64,000 bases of DNA from Oncomelania hupensis (lineage: Eukaryota > Mollusca > Gastropoda > Littorinimorpha > Pomatiopsidae). Under the pieces are notes generated by a model. It did no database searches. It worked only from the letters and a program-made list of their open reading frames with translations, and was not told where the DNA came from. Numbering within the stretch: position 1 is the stretch's first letter; every line of letters starts with the position of its first letter. The position numbers and the translations under genes are program-made. Of the stretch, positions 45,298 through 56,276 are shown piece after piece. The stretch covers positions 41,747,023 to 41,811,022 of the forward strand of contig CM072512.1 of assembly GCA_036898135.1 (NCBI GenBank), read 5' to 3'.

Positions 45298-48200
45298 TAT
45301 CCTATCCCATAACCCGAAGGTCGTAGGGGCACCACAGATGATCGCTTAACCAGCATACTCCATCTTTCTCTGTCCTCAGCAGCCCTCATGGCTTCGCTCA
45401 GTGTCAAGCCAGTCCATTCTCGAATGTTGTCCTCCCACCTCTTTTTCGGTCTCCCCCTTCTTCTACCTCCTTGCACTGTGCCTTGCAGAATGGTCTTTGC
45501 AAGGCCTGATGATCTGGTGACGTGGCCATACCATCGGAGTTTCCGTTTCTTCACCACTGTGAGCAGGTCATCATGTTGTCCAATGGCTTGTGTGATGGTC
45601 TGTCGGACTTCAACGTTGGTGATGTGTTGGGTATAGGAAATGCACAGAAGTCTTCTGTAGCACCTCATCTCCATGCTTTGTATTCTTCGTTGGAGATCTG
45701 CTGTGAGGGTCCATGCTTCGCAAGCATATAGGAAGATGGAGATGACCAGAGAGCGCAGCAGTCTTACTTTGGAATGTAGACTGATGGTTCTGTCTTTCCA
45801 AATGGGCTTCAACCTTGTCAGGGCAGCAGTTGTTTGTGCGATCCTGGAGAGGACTTCCTGTCGAGACCCATTGTCTGACACAATGGCTCCTAAATATTTG
45901 AAGCTGTTCACTGTGTTGAGGGATTGGCATTGTACTTTGATGTCCGTGTTGATGCCATTGGTGTTGTTGGTCATCATTTTGGTCTTCTCTGCACTTATTT
46001 CCATTCCATAAGCTCTGGAGGTGGTGTCAAGCCTCTGTACAAGCTGTTCAAGTTCTTGTTCCTCTCCAGCCAATCCATCAATATCATCCGCAAAACGAAG
46101 ATTGGAGATTGCTCTGCCCCCTATGCTGACTGTGCCTTCATGATCTGCAAGAGCATCTGACATGATGCGCTCTAGGAAGATGTTGAAGAGTGTTGGGGAG
46201 AGCAGGCATCCTTGACGCACACCGATTGTTGTTCTGAACCAGTTCCCGATGACGCTGTTATGGAGGACTGCACTGGTAGCCTTGTCATACAGGCTTTTGA
46301 TGACTTCTATAATTTTAGGGCTGATGTTGTACACTTTCATGGTTGCCCATAGAGCTGCATGCCAGACTCTGTCAAATGCCTTCTTGAAGTCTATGAACAC
46401 ATGATATAGATGTTGTTGGTGCTGTAGGTATTTCTCACAGATTATTCTGAGGTTGAAAATCTGTTCAGTGGTACTTCGCCCTGCCATGAATCCTGCTTGT
46501 TCTTCAGCTATGATTTGTTCAGCTTGTGGTTTCAACCTGTTGAGTATTATTTTCAGGAGGACCTTGCTGGGATGGCTGATGAGGCTGATGGTGCGGTAAT
46601 TTTCACACTCCTGAAGGTTACCTTTTTTGGGAAGAGTGATGACAAGCGACTGGGTCCATGGTGTAGGCCATTCCCCACTCTGCCAGATCTTGTTACAGAT
46701 AATGGTGAGAGCATCAGTCATCGCTTCTCCTCCTGCTTGTAGCAGTTCCGCTGGTATGTTGTCCACTCCCGCTGACTTCCCTTTCTTCAGCGATTGCACT
46801 GCTGCCTCAACTTCTTCCCGGAGAATTGGGAGGATTTCTTCTTCTTCTCTGCTCTCGGGACATGCTAGAACTGATGGGTCTCCATTTGGTGTATGGTTGT
46901 AAAGGTCAGAGCAGTACTCTGTCCATCTGTCCAAGACTTCTTGTTCTTCTGTAAGGCAAATGCCAGACTTGCTTTGGATAGTGGAGACTTTGGGCTGTTT
47001 AACACTTGTCAGCCGCTTCACAGTCTGGTAGGCCTTCTTGCTGTTGTTCTTGTTCAGATTGTTCTCTATTTCCTGGCATTGATCTTCTATCCAGTTCTCC
47101 TTTGCTGTGCGCATGCCTTTTCGGATGTCATTGTTGATTTTTCGGTAGACATCAGCTCCCTGTGAGGTGTTCTTTTTCTTTTTTAACTCTCTTCGTTTAT
47201 CACACAGATCCAAAAGTTCAGGTGTGATCCACGGCTTCTTCTTTGGTCGGTGCTTGCCAAGGATCTCAGTGGCGGCATCTGTTACAGCTGAGTTGAAGGT
47301 ATTGGTCATGGTGTTGACATCTACTTCGCCTGCCCCCAAAATAAGCAGTGGTGCAAATTTCCCTCCAATTGTGGCCTGAAATATTTTTGCCACCTCCGGG
47401 TCTTGCAGTTTGTCCAGGTCGAACTTCAGCCTAGTGCACTTTGCTGTATTTACTCTCTTCAAATGGAGCCGGAAAGACATCATCACGAGATCGTGGTCAC
47501 TTCCAATGTCTGCTCCTGGAAAAGTGCGTGTCCTGCCAATGTTGATGCTTGATCTGAAGCGTTTCTTGACCATGATGTAGTCGATCTGGTTGTGATGTTC
47601 CCCGCCGGGACTGTGCCATGTCCATCGTCTGGATTTTTTGTGGAGACCAAGCGTGTTTGCCAGTACCAGATTGTTGTATCTGGCAAACTCCAATAGCCTC
47701 AGACCCCTGTCATTTGTCTCGTTGTTGCAGTGGGGTCCGCATGTGTCTCCCCAGTTGTGGTGCGCATCTTGGCCAACCTTGGCATTCCAGTCGCCTTGCA
47801 CTATGACTATGTCCTTCTTCGGCACTTGGTCAAGGGCCGCCTGTATATTTTCATAAAAATCCTCCACTTCGCTGTCTTCATAGTCTGATGTTGGAGCATA
47901 GGCCTGGATGATGGTAATGTTGAAAGGAGTTGCTCTCAGACGGATGGTAATGAGTCTACTGGAGACTGGGCGGCAACCCATGACAGTGGCTAGAATGTTC
48001 TTGTGGACCAAGAATCCAACGCCGTGTTCGTGCCTGTCATCTCTACCGCTGAAATAGAGCTTGTGGCCTTTGTCAGTCATTGTTTCACCTAGGCCTTTCC
48101 AGCGCAGTTCGCTGATACCTAGAACGTTCCATCGATAGTGGTCCAGCTCGTGGGCCAGTTCTTCTAATTTTCCTTCCGCAGTTAGGGTCCTGACATTCCA

Positions 48201-48630
48201 GGTTCCTATGACGATGTTGTTTCTCGTGCGGATCTTGCTAATTTGTCCATCAGTAGCATACTTTTCACCTCCGTCCTGGTGGCCAACGGAAGGCGCGGTC
48301 CTTGTGTAGCCGGGCGACGACCGATCCGGCATGGAATTAGTGGATAGCCTCATCATGTGTTGTGTCTTGGGCAAAAAAAGACCTGGCAGGGCCCAATCCT
48401 CTCCAGGCTGTTGGCCACAGCCGAAATCCACGAATACAGTGTGGCTCGCCTTGGCCCTGAGCACGTGGTCGTTGAACCTGTAGTAACGTGAGGTTCCTCC
48501 GCCCTGGCCGGTGACTTCTGTGTAGAAGACTTTCGCCCAGTGATGCCGTGCTAACATCACCCCTGTTAGTCGCCTCTTACGACACGCCGGGAAACGTTGG
48601 GTCTATTCTATTTGCCCGAACCCACAGAGC
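45294..48630 (-). mobile_element. Apparently full-length RTE LINE
   Basis: A 3.3 kb minus-strand element with a single long ORF, a 5' leader of about 70 bp (48561-48630) and a 3' end of CCTAT repeats (plus-strand sense). Both ends abut TA repeats (TATATATA left, 48631-48640 right), consistent with insertion in a TA array. The leader includes GTGTCGTAAGAGGCGACTAA. RTE elements are usually 3.2-3.8 kb with short leaders and a simple-repeat tail, which fits. Confidence 0.9.
45297..48560 (-). CDS. RTE LINE endonuclease-reverse transcriptase, intact 1087-codon frame
   Basis: This encodes the replication protein of the LINE, which nicks genomic DNA and reverse transcribes element RNA at the nick. 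Residues 116-365 are an AP-like endonuclease: N122 in GTWNVRTL, E151 in SELRWKG, Y221 in QAYAPTS, D257 and N259 in GDWNAKVG, and S354, D355 and H356 in GSDHDLV. Residues 590-860 are the RT, with [14 protein letters not shown], motif [10 protein letters not shown] (D724), motif [11 protein letters not shown], and motif C FADD (D825, D826). The C-terminus contains [21 protein letters not shown] and a basic [12 protein letters not shown] stretch near 1031-1042. There is no zinc knuckle. The start at 48560 is the first ATG of the frame. The stop TAG lies within the tail repeat. Assignment to RTE (BovB-like) rests on the endonuclease and RT blocks; no stop or frameshift was seen, so activity is possible. 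Confidence 0.93.
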
Positions 48631-48640
48631 TATATATATA

Positions 48641-48961
48641 GGGTGGCCCAAACGTAGGTTTACAGTTATTAAACTACCTTTTATATGGTTGAAGTTACTT
48701 GCTTAGTAATACCAATATAAAACATTCCTCACAGTATAAATCCAACTTACATAAACAGCTTTTTCCTTGCTGATTGCAATTTATTTTATTATGTAAAGCT
48801 AACTTTTTACTTGAGGATGTTTTTTTTTTATTTCAGGGTTAATGGCGAACAATTTAAATCAAGAGCAAAGGAAATTGATATTAAAGCAGTATTGGAAGTC
48901 TGAAAATTTGAAGAATGTTGCAATGTTGAAGGGGGATATTTTTGAGCATCTGAGAGATTAA
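48641..48961 (+). mobile_element. Possible mariner-like element remnant
   Basis: Directly after a TATATATATA block the sequence begins GGGTGGCCCAAACGTAGGTT, resembling a Tc1/mariner-type inverted-repeat start next to its TA target. An ATG at 48842 preceded by TTATTTCAG opens 39 codons, MANNLNQEQRKLILKQYWKS and onward, that resemble the helix-turn-helix start of such transposases. The frame ends at TAA 48959-48961. No matching right-hand inverted repeat was found. The assignment is tentative. Confidence 0.35.
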
Positions 48962-50703
48962 ATTGTTTATGTTTATGTTAACAGTGCACAGATAATACAA
49001 TGTTTAATTCTCGCAAAGAGGTGACTTTGCTCAAACTGAGGGTTCAAATGACAATCCGTTTTACCTCTTCACCGCAATAATTTGGTTTATTAGACTCTAC
49101 TATATTCATGCAACTTAATGTAAAAGTGTTATGTTTGACCACGGATATACTTTAACCTGCTGTCTGAATCAAGCATTCACTACTAAACACTTACAGTGCC
49201 ACACATACTTTGCATTCTTCATATTGATAAATTCTTCCTATGCCACAACTTCATGCAAAACGCCACTCGGGAGGTTTTGAAATGTACATGTACAAACTTA
49301 ACAGTTGCTATTGGCCGTTCGTTCTAGAGACGAGTTTGCATCCATTACACTAAGTTGCATTCCTTGACTCTTGACCATTGCACGCAGGAGACATTTTCAT
49401 GCCAATTCACATGCAGTACTTGATGCATGAGACTGACTTGACTCATGAAAGCCTGGTGATGGTCTGCTAACATTCAATCAAGAGGGCTCGTGCCCTTTAC
49501 GGAGTGAAATCACTAAAACATTCCCCGAGAGTTCATCAATTTGCGTACCTGCGCAGTTGTTTGGATTGAGGTGGTAGACGGGTCTTTGTGAGGATTGTTG
49601 TTAGTTACGGAAACCCTGGGATGTCTACCTCTGCGCTATAGTAGTGGAAAACCCAACCACTGCGCTATAGCGGAGTCGAAATCATGCAATGTCCATGCTA
49701 CAATCTTCTGAAGTGAAATACAGACCTGTAGGATTATCATCTGTCTATGATACGTGAGTATACATTTCATCCTGCACCTCGTTCTACACACTGCTTTTAA
49801 ATCAAGCGTGTGAAAGATTGAGATGACTCCCCGTCCATAGCGTTGAATCGTTGTGCGAGCTTTGGTGATACCTTTTGGTGGTAGTTCCTCAGGGAGACAA
49901 CTACACTACCCGCAATTTACACATTTTTTGGTCTCCCTTGGGTGATGTGTTTTCGATCTTAACCAATAATTATAAACTTTTAGTGTAGTGTATACTGGAT
50001 CTTAATTGCATACATCGAATTGCATACATAAGACCCCCCCCACCCTTCGCCCCTGCATCATGGGCAATGAACATGTCTACCGACGTGGAGGACTGCGCTA
50101 TACGAGACATCATCATCATACGCCTTGAAGGGCTCTCTGCGCCGAAAAGATCATTATTTTGCCTAGACGAACAATAATTTCTTTTATTAACATATTGTGT
50201 TGAAGTCACTTCAAACAAGCCTACTTTTGAGAGATTTACTTATATTATAGTTCTGTCATGATCTATTATACAGCCTTTTTCGACGACGACGACAACAGTG
50301 AATCTGAGAACACAAAGCCCAAGGTCAGTGCGTGATCAATGTAAGCCGAGTTCAACAGTCTAGGTACACATTCTTCAAACTCCGTCAAGTCTAAGAACAT
50401 AGGTCATAAGATCAATGAGCGATCTTTGTAGGACTACTAGCGTACCCCGTACAACGCTCTGAATACCTGTCTGCTGTTTTGTGCGGAGGGTTGACTAATT
50501 GATGGTGCACGCTCGGTAAGAGTCAGAGATCGTAAGGACCTACAGAGCATGCAGCAACCTGGGAATCTTTTGTTCTTAAACGGGATGGTTACAAACCGAA
50601 ACCATCTTGTTTATTATGGTGTTTAGAAACCCTTTTGGCAATGAATTCACTTTCAAAATGTTAGGTTTCTTCCCATTTCAGTCTGTTGTCAGCTAACTTG
50701 TGG
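48962..50703. other. Unannotated sequence
   Basis: No gene recognised. TATAGCGCAG motifs on the minus strand at about 49635, 49665 and 50095 look like isolated A-box-like words without a B box. Confidence 0.4.

Positions 50704-50776
<73 letters not shown>
50704..50776 (+). repeat. (AAT)n microsatellite, probably a retroelement tail
   Basis: About 24 AAT units, followed on the right by TTTATATAGCGCAG. In the minus sense this is a CTGCGCTATATAAA-(TTA)n end. Confidence 0.9.
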
Positions 50777-50777
<1 letters not shown>

Positions 50778-50850
50778 GTACATTTATATAGCGCAGTTTC
50801 CTGAAGAATGCCCAGGCTCACTGTGCTTCACAATTAAAAACTTAATTTAA
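50777..50850 (-). mobile_element. SINE/LINE 3' end with CGCTATATAAA-(TTA)n tail
   Basis: In the minus sense the segment reads AGCACAGTGAGCC, TTCTTCAGG and CTGCGCTATATAAATG before the (TTA)n array. It has the same layout as the CR1/L2-like LINE end but a different sequence, so it seems a separate family. The 5' limit is not clear. Confidence 0.55.
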
Positions 50851-51440
50851 GAATATGTAAAAAACACATTTTATGTAAAAACTTCACACTTAAAAAGGAA
50901 ATCATAAACAATAATACAAGAGCAGTGACAAAGCCATGCATAGCACAACAAAAACAATCAGGACATATCTGCGGCACACACTAAAATCGTTGACAATGAC
51001 AATACATGTATACAAAACAATAAGTTTAGAATCAGGCATGGATAGTGCATATCGAACCTCAGTCAAGACAGTCATGATCTCAGAGAGCAGCACAGGATCA
51101 GAAAATAAAATATGATCAGTCAGAGTAGTATTGTCTGAACAGGATACCTTTTTTTTTTTACTTTGCATGAAGATGTTATTCCTAAGGAATTCATTCAGGC
51201 GTCTTCTTCTGCTTTGATTTTCAGCAAAACGGGCTGATAGATACACTGACAAGCTGAGAACACAGCACAAAATAATTATGTATCTAAAGCACAAATTCAC
51301 CAATGCTAACCAGTGGCAGCAGAGGAGGGCAGTTAGATCCTTTTTTTTTCTCTCATTATCATTCCTTCATTCCTGGGAAGATAGCATTGTAATCAAGATT
51401 ATATCCAAGATGGTATCAATAAACTCCAGTCCAAGTATTT

Positions 51441-51743
51441 TGGGGTGTCGGATAGCGCAGTGGTTGGAGCACTCGCTACTGTGTCGCAAGTTAAGCACCG
51501 TCCAGTGCGATTTAGCACTTGGATGGGTGACCGCAAAACGTGAAGCGACAAATAACAACGCCCCCAGTTGACTCAACTGTGACTGAGTACTTACTCACTT
51601 AAGGAAGGGGAAGGTAAAGCAGCGAGGGAGAGAGATGGGCATCTGCACCCTCATTACGCTGGCCCAAGATAAATGTGATCTCCAACTTCACGCTCCCCTA
51701 CGGCCACAAGGCTATGGGACTACCTTTACCCTTTTTTTTACCC
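51441..51743 (+). mobile_element. SINE with chimeric tRNA / 5S rRNA head
   Basis: About 300 bp between direct repeats AGTATTT at 51434-51440 and 51744-51750. The first 40 bases (GTCGGATAGCGCAGTGGTTG and onward) resemble the 5' half of a tRNA, with an A box TAGCGCAGTGG at 51453-51463. At 51488-51534 it switches to sequence like the 3' half of the 5S rRNA internal promoter: AAGTTAAGCACCGTC, then TTAGCACTTGGATGGGTGAC and CGC. A body with CGCTGGCCCAAGATAAATG follows and it ends near a T-rich ACCTTTACCCTTTTTTTT tail. Pol III transcription by either promoter type is conceivable. Confidence 0.75.
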
Positions 51744-52021
51744 AGTATTTAAAGCGAGACGCATAGGCATCTCTTAAAAAAAATTAATTTTCTTTTTTTC
51801 TTTCTTAAAAAAATTCCTTCTCCTCAAAATTGATTTTTTTTCTCTTTGCTTTAGATTGCTCCAGGCAATAATTTACCTTTTTAATCGACAGCTACTATAT
51901 GGTATAACGTTTACTCTTAGGTGCCTGCACTAGTTTCTCGTTAGTTCATTCATTTATTTTTTTATTACTTTGTTTGTTCTTTTTGGTGTTATTGTATTTC
52001 TTGTCTCTTGTACTATAATAA

Positions 52022-52275
52022 TAATAATAATACAGGATGCTATACGCGCCTTTCCTCAAATCATTCAGGCTCAAAGCGCGGCGATCTATATCAACATACA
52101 CGCTCACCTGTCTCATCCACCCTCAAACACACCAAATACACATCCATCACTCAATCACTCAAACAGGTGGTGTAAAGGCAGAAAGATCGCTATTAGAAGA
52201 CGGAAAGAAAATTTAATTTTTATTTTTGAAATTTTTATATTGACTGCGTCCTGTACCATTACTGTACTATAGTTG
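52022..52275 (-). mobile_element. Interspersed repeat with GCGTATAGCATCCTG-(TTA)n end, copy 1
   Basis: It shares GGTGTAAAGGCAG, AGATCGCTATTAGAAGA, TTTTTATT and ATTGACT blocks with 54266-54497 over about 240 bp. In the minus sense the left end is a CGCGCTTTGAGCC...GCGCGTATAGCATCC block followed by (TTA)n, similar in layout to the SINE and LINE tails here. No coding capacity seen. Confidence 0.7.
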
Positions 52276-54140
52276 TATGCTTATTTTCTTTTTATTGTTG
52301 AGGAGATTAATTAATATACTTCTGTTTTTTTTTTACTTTGTACATGTTCCTGTTCGCCACACATTTCATTGTTATAATTTGTCAAAGGGTGGCACATTAT
52401 TTAAGCTTTGCTTTTGTGTACACTTTATGTCTTCCATGCATTGTTTGCTTCTCGTGAATAATAACATTCTGCTTAAACCACTAGAGTTCTACATATTTTA
52501 TCATTTTATTTTTATATGTCCACATTTCGACGATGATCGAAAAGAGCTGCTTAAAAGGTTTTTCTATGTGCGACCCAATGCTATTAAATTTTCTAATCTA
52601 TTTTCAACGAAAAATAAGACTATATTCTGCTGAAACTGGCTAGGTTTGTGAAAATAATAATGGATTGCTTCAGAACGTAATAGAATGATTTGTAATATTA
52701 ATGATAGTAATAATAGTGATTATTTTTTCCAATAATGACAATTTAAATACTCAATACCAGTTTGTACCCCCCCCCCCTTTCTCCCCTTTTTTATCACCCA
52801 ATCTTGCGAGAGAGTGCGTGCGATTTGTGATCAGATTGTGTGGATATAAGTTTTATGTAGTATGCTTGTGTTGTGTGATAATAATGAATGTGTATTTTGT
52901 AAATGTTTATTATGTGTCTTAGAACGCAAGTGTGAAAGATTAACGTTTATTTTTGTAATATATGTACATATGTATTTTATATTGTATTTTATGATTTTCA
53001 TGGTTATTCTATGTTTATTTTTATTCTTTTTTGTTGTATCCACGTGCCCCATGGGGTTTTATGGAATAAAGCGCTTTTGACTTTTTTGACATAAACCATT
53101 TGTCTCCTTACACAACCCTGCTATTTGTTGAAATGTTGTTGTTGCTGTTGTTATTTTAAGAGTCTTTAATGTCTTTCGGAAGCTCTGGATATGAAAAGTT
53201 TTTTTAATTGCTGAAAATAAATTGTATTAGTTCAGTTCAGTATTGCTGATTTCCCTTTTTAACGATAGCACTGTGTTTTTAAGCAGGCGTTTCGTGTTTT
53301 GGCTATATTTGATACCCGGCAACAATACAGATGTTGAAAATTAAATTAAATTCATCTAGTGGAGAACATTACGGATTTACATTCCAGTGCACTTCGGTTT
53401 TCGAACAGCATGTAGAAATATTGGTAATAGATAAGAGAAGTACAGTATGGTAATTATTTCCAGCTTCTCAAATATAGAGGGAAAACAGTTCCTCGACGAC
53501 GTTTAATTAATATGTGTATTCTTTGTAATTGTACTGATGTAAACCACGTATTCAAACTTATTGGAATAAAAAAAAATCATTGTTGTTTTTGATGTAGTGT
53601 ACATGTAGTTCTGGTTTCAGACGAGTGCGTACACAAATATTTTGGTAAAAGGGGAATAATTTCTTCCACCTTCTCAAAGCTAGAGAAGTAAAGAAGAAGT
53701 TCGAGTCCTCGATCTCTTGAGGCTCAGAATACGAGTACAAAAAAGCAGAACAAATGCAGTGTCAATACATTTTCTTGTGTGTGCGCTTCTCTTTAGGGAC
53801 TTGAAAGCCTGCCAGTATGTCTTGCTGTCGCGAGGCTTGTCTTTTTCTTCCGCTGTCTTCTTAGCCCTGTTGATGGAACACTTCAACCCTCAACCACCAG
53901 CCCTGGCAGACTTGGCTAATATTCGTCTTTAGCAGACGTAGCAAAGTCATGGAAGTATCAGGAGTATCAAAGCCCGTTAGAGGTCGGCCATCCAATATAG
54001 ATCTAATTACTCTTGATGTAAAGATCGAATAGAGAGTATTTTCAGGTTATATTCCAATAAGCTTATAGTTACCAGATTTTCAGATTTTTTGTATGTGATG
54101 CGGTATATTCATTTTCTTATAAACGTGAGTTTTATATATT
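52276..54140. other. Unannotated AT-rich sequence
   Basis: Frames up to 118 codons are Phe/Ile/Leu-rich and probably chance. A poly-C run lies near 52767. Nothing recognised. Confidence 0.4.
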
Positions 54141-54265
54141 TCATAAACTATATATCTATTTCATAAACTATATATCTATATATCTTTATCTATATATCTA
54201 TATCTATATATCTATATTTATATATCTATATATTTATATCTATATCTATATATCTATATAAATAT
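54141..54265 (+). repeat. (TATATC)n microsatellite
   Basis: Imperfect TATATC/TATCTA repeats, similar to the borders of the TA array at 45057-45293. Confidence 0.9.
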
Positions 54266-54497
54266 ATGGATGCTATACACGTGCCTATCCCCAAATCGCC
54301 AATCAGGATTAATCCGCGACGATTTGTGCCAAAACACACGCCCACATTTTTACTCACTCACACACGCACACCAAACACACATTCACTACTCCAACATGCG
54401 GTGTAAAGGCAGGGAGATCGCTATTAGAAGATGAAACGGAAAACGAATTTTTATTTATGAAATTTTAGATTGACTACATACAGTACCATTATTGAAA
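54266..54497 (-). mobile_element. Interspersed repeat with GCGTATAGCATCC-type end, copy 2
   Basis: A homologue of 52022-52275, with GCGGTGTAAAGGCAGGGAGA and TCGCTATTAGAAGATGAAAC. A TATC array replaces the (TTA)n array at its left end and a TAG array follows at right. Confidence 0.7.
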
Positions 54498-54498
54498 T

Positions 54499-54580
<82 letters not shown>
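54499..54580 (+). repeat. (TAG)n microsatellite
   Basis: About 27 uninterrupted TAG units. Confidence 0.95.
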
Positions 54581-54581
<1 letters not shown>

Positions 54582-54782
54582 AACGAATATTGAGGTTTAA
54601 CATCTACACCCACCATTGGCGATATGGCAGACGGAGATAACCACCCCAGAGAACAGGGGATAGGAACCTAAATCAACACTGAACCACCAGAGCAATCCTA
54701 CTGCTACAATGGACAGTGAAAAATGGTCACTGTTTTGCCCACCACCATCATCGGTGTGCCAGGCGAAAGAAAGAAAGAGATT

Positions 54783-54976
54783 ACTCTTATATAGCGCACT
54801 TATAAGCTCAAAGAGCTTCTCAAAGCGCTGGCCACTACTATCCAGCAAACACAGAATAGTTTGCTAAAGTCAGGATTCGAACCCACGTCGCCCGAGACGC
54901 GCGTACACAAGTCGAGCGCTCTGACGACTGAGCTATCCCTGCCGCGAACGCTCCAACACTTGAGCTACAGCGGTGG
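54783..54976 (-). mobile_element. tRNA-derived SINE with two A-box-like heads
   Basis: On the minus strand a tRNA-like segment has A box TAGCTCAGTCG (54925-54935) and B box GGTTCGAATCC (54873-54883), spaced 41 bp apart as in a Pol III promoter. A second A-box-like word, TAGCTCAAGTG, lies just upstream at 54957-54967 inside another tRNA-like start. The body has CTGACTTTAGCAAACTATTC and CAGCGCTTTGAGAAGC. The 3' end is TGCGCTATATAAGAG. A TAG array abuts the 5' side. This is the best-preserved copy of the CGCTATATAA-tail family in the window. Confidence 0.8.
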
Positions 54977-54981
54977 GACGT

Positions 54982-54982
54982 T

Positions 54983-55040
<58 letters not shown>

Positions 55041-55052
55041 CAGTAGTAGCAG
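54982..55052 (+). repeat. (TAG)n microsatellite
   Basis: About 23 TAG units with two CAG interruptions, abutting the SINE head. Confidence 0.95.
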
Positions 55053-55196
55053 TATAATATAGGAAGAGCAATGTGATGCTGTCGAAACGTTATCAAATGT
55101 AAGTTACATAATCTGAGTCAAGATAATACCTATTCCATATGACCACTCCAGATTCTGGAAACATTATACTCTACTATTACATATTTGTTCTTTCAT

Positions 55197-55316
55197 AGCT
55201 ATACATTAGTTCAAGAGATGCTTAAGGCGCCAGTCGGAAGAGTATGGAGCTCGAACCGCCCAAGGCACTAACTTGCTGCTTCGTGCTCATCGTTTAACCT
55301 CTGAGTGAGACTGATG
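55197..55316 (-). mobile_element. SINE copy, CGCTATATAA-tail family (diverged)
   Basis: On the plus strand AGTTCAAGAGATGCTTAAGG, then AACCGCCCAAGGCACTAACT, TTGCTGCTTCGTGC and CTGAGTGAGACT follow the order of the copy at 39897-40046. The tail is degraded (CTATACATTAG). Confidence 0.6.
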
Positions 55317-56096
55317 CACTAAGCGGGAAATATGACCAAATGATTTCCGGATGAGTTTCAGTGTCTGGCTCTCATCCGTCTAGGACATGAAAAGTCCGGA
55401 TTGTTTTACGTCCGTGCGGTGGAATGAATGCGTGCACAGACTAAACCTGAGTTTATACTCACGTCGGGAGGAAGAGAGGGTGGAAGTGAAGAATACTCCA
55501 TTGTACATAATTATCCAGGTTCGCCCACTCATTGTGCGAGGGGATGAACGCGAGGTATTAGTTTTAACAGTAAACATGACACTCGTAGGCACATATTGAT
55601 CTCATCACGATTTTCATGTTTTACACACAGAATGCAACAATACACAAAACGCATGTTCGCAGATTGAAACCCCAAGGGGAACCCATAGCAAATCCTTTGA
55701 AAGAATAACGTACTGGCAAATGGAAACTAAGGCGTTGCCAGTATCAAAATGAAGGGTAGACTAAAATCTGCAGTCGTGAAAATCCTGGATTACTCAAGTT
55801 TTGGGAATACCACTTTTTACCATAGCTGAAACTTTTGAATTTTAACTTAGACTGTATAGAATATTCGCTATATTTTAGCCTCCTTAAAAAAGTGTTTTAC
55901 GCCTTTCACAATCTAATATCTAACACATGACATAAATACAGCTTTACATAAATATAATACAACATACTCAGTATTTAGTTGCAGGAATAAAAGGTTCCAT
56001 GACAAGACATGTATTATTCGTATTAAAATGAAATGACGTAATATCGTAGTTACGTGTAACATCAGAATAAGGAACTCAATTCGAATATAAAGACAA
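55317..56096. other. Unannotated sequence
   Basis: No gene or repeat family recognised. Two overlapping 70-codon frames at 55380-55599 on opposite strands are not convincing. Confidence 0.4.
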
Positions 56097-56188
56097 ACTA
56101 GGGACAGCTCAGTGGTCAGTGCGCACTGTAAATGCTTTTGGGGGGACGTAGGTTCGAAACCTGACTTTAGCAGACTATTTTGTGAATT
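56097..56188 (+). mobile_element. tRNA-like SINE head fragment
   Basis: A box CAGCTCAGTGG at 56105-56115 and B box GGTTCGAAACC at 56151-56161, spaced 35 bp apart, followed by CTGACTTTAGCAGACTATTT that matches the body of the SINE at 54783-54976. The remainder is absent, and RTE sequence follows at 56189. Confidence 0.7.
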
Positions 56189-56276
56189 AACAGCGCCATC
56201 GGAAACTGGTTCAGAACAACAGTCGGTGTGCGTCAAGGATGCATACTCTCTCCAATACTCTTCAACATCTTTCTGA
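56189..56276 (+). pseudogene. RTE-type LINE fragment, RT motif B (left part)
   Basis: Plus-strand sequence encoding [20 protein letters not shown] and a following FNIFL. It stops at the LINE position where the fragment at 60080 resumes, so the two are best read as one old copy split by a 3.8 kb insertion. Confidence 0.8.

Noticed and set aside
49624..49690. Repeated TATAGCGCAG words on the minus strand, like a tRNA A box
   Set aside because: No B box at a suitable distance and no 5S-like part, so no SINE or tRNA gene can be claimed.
54870..54976. A functional tRNA gene on the minus strand
   Set aside because: The A and B boxes fit, but the acceptor and anticodon stems do not pair convincingly and the segment continues into a SINE body and tail.
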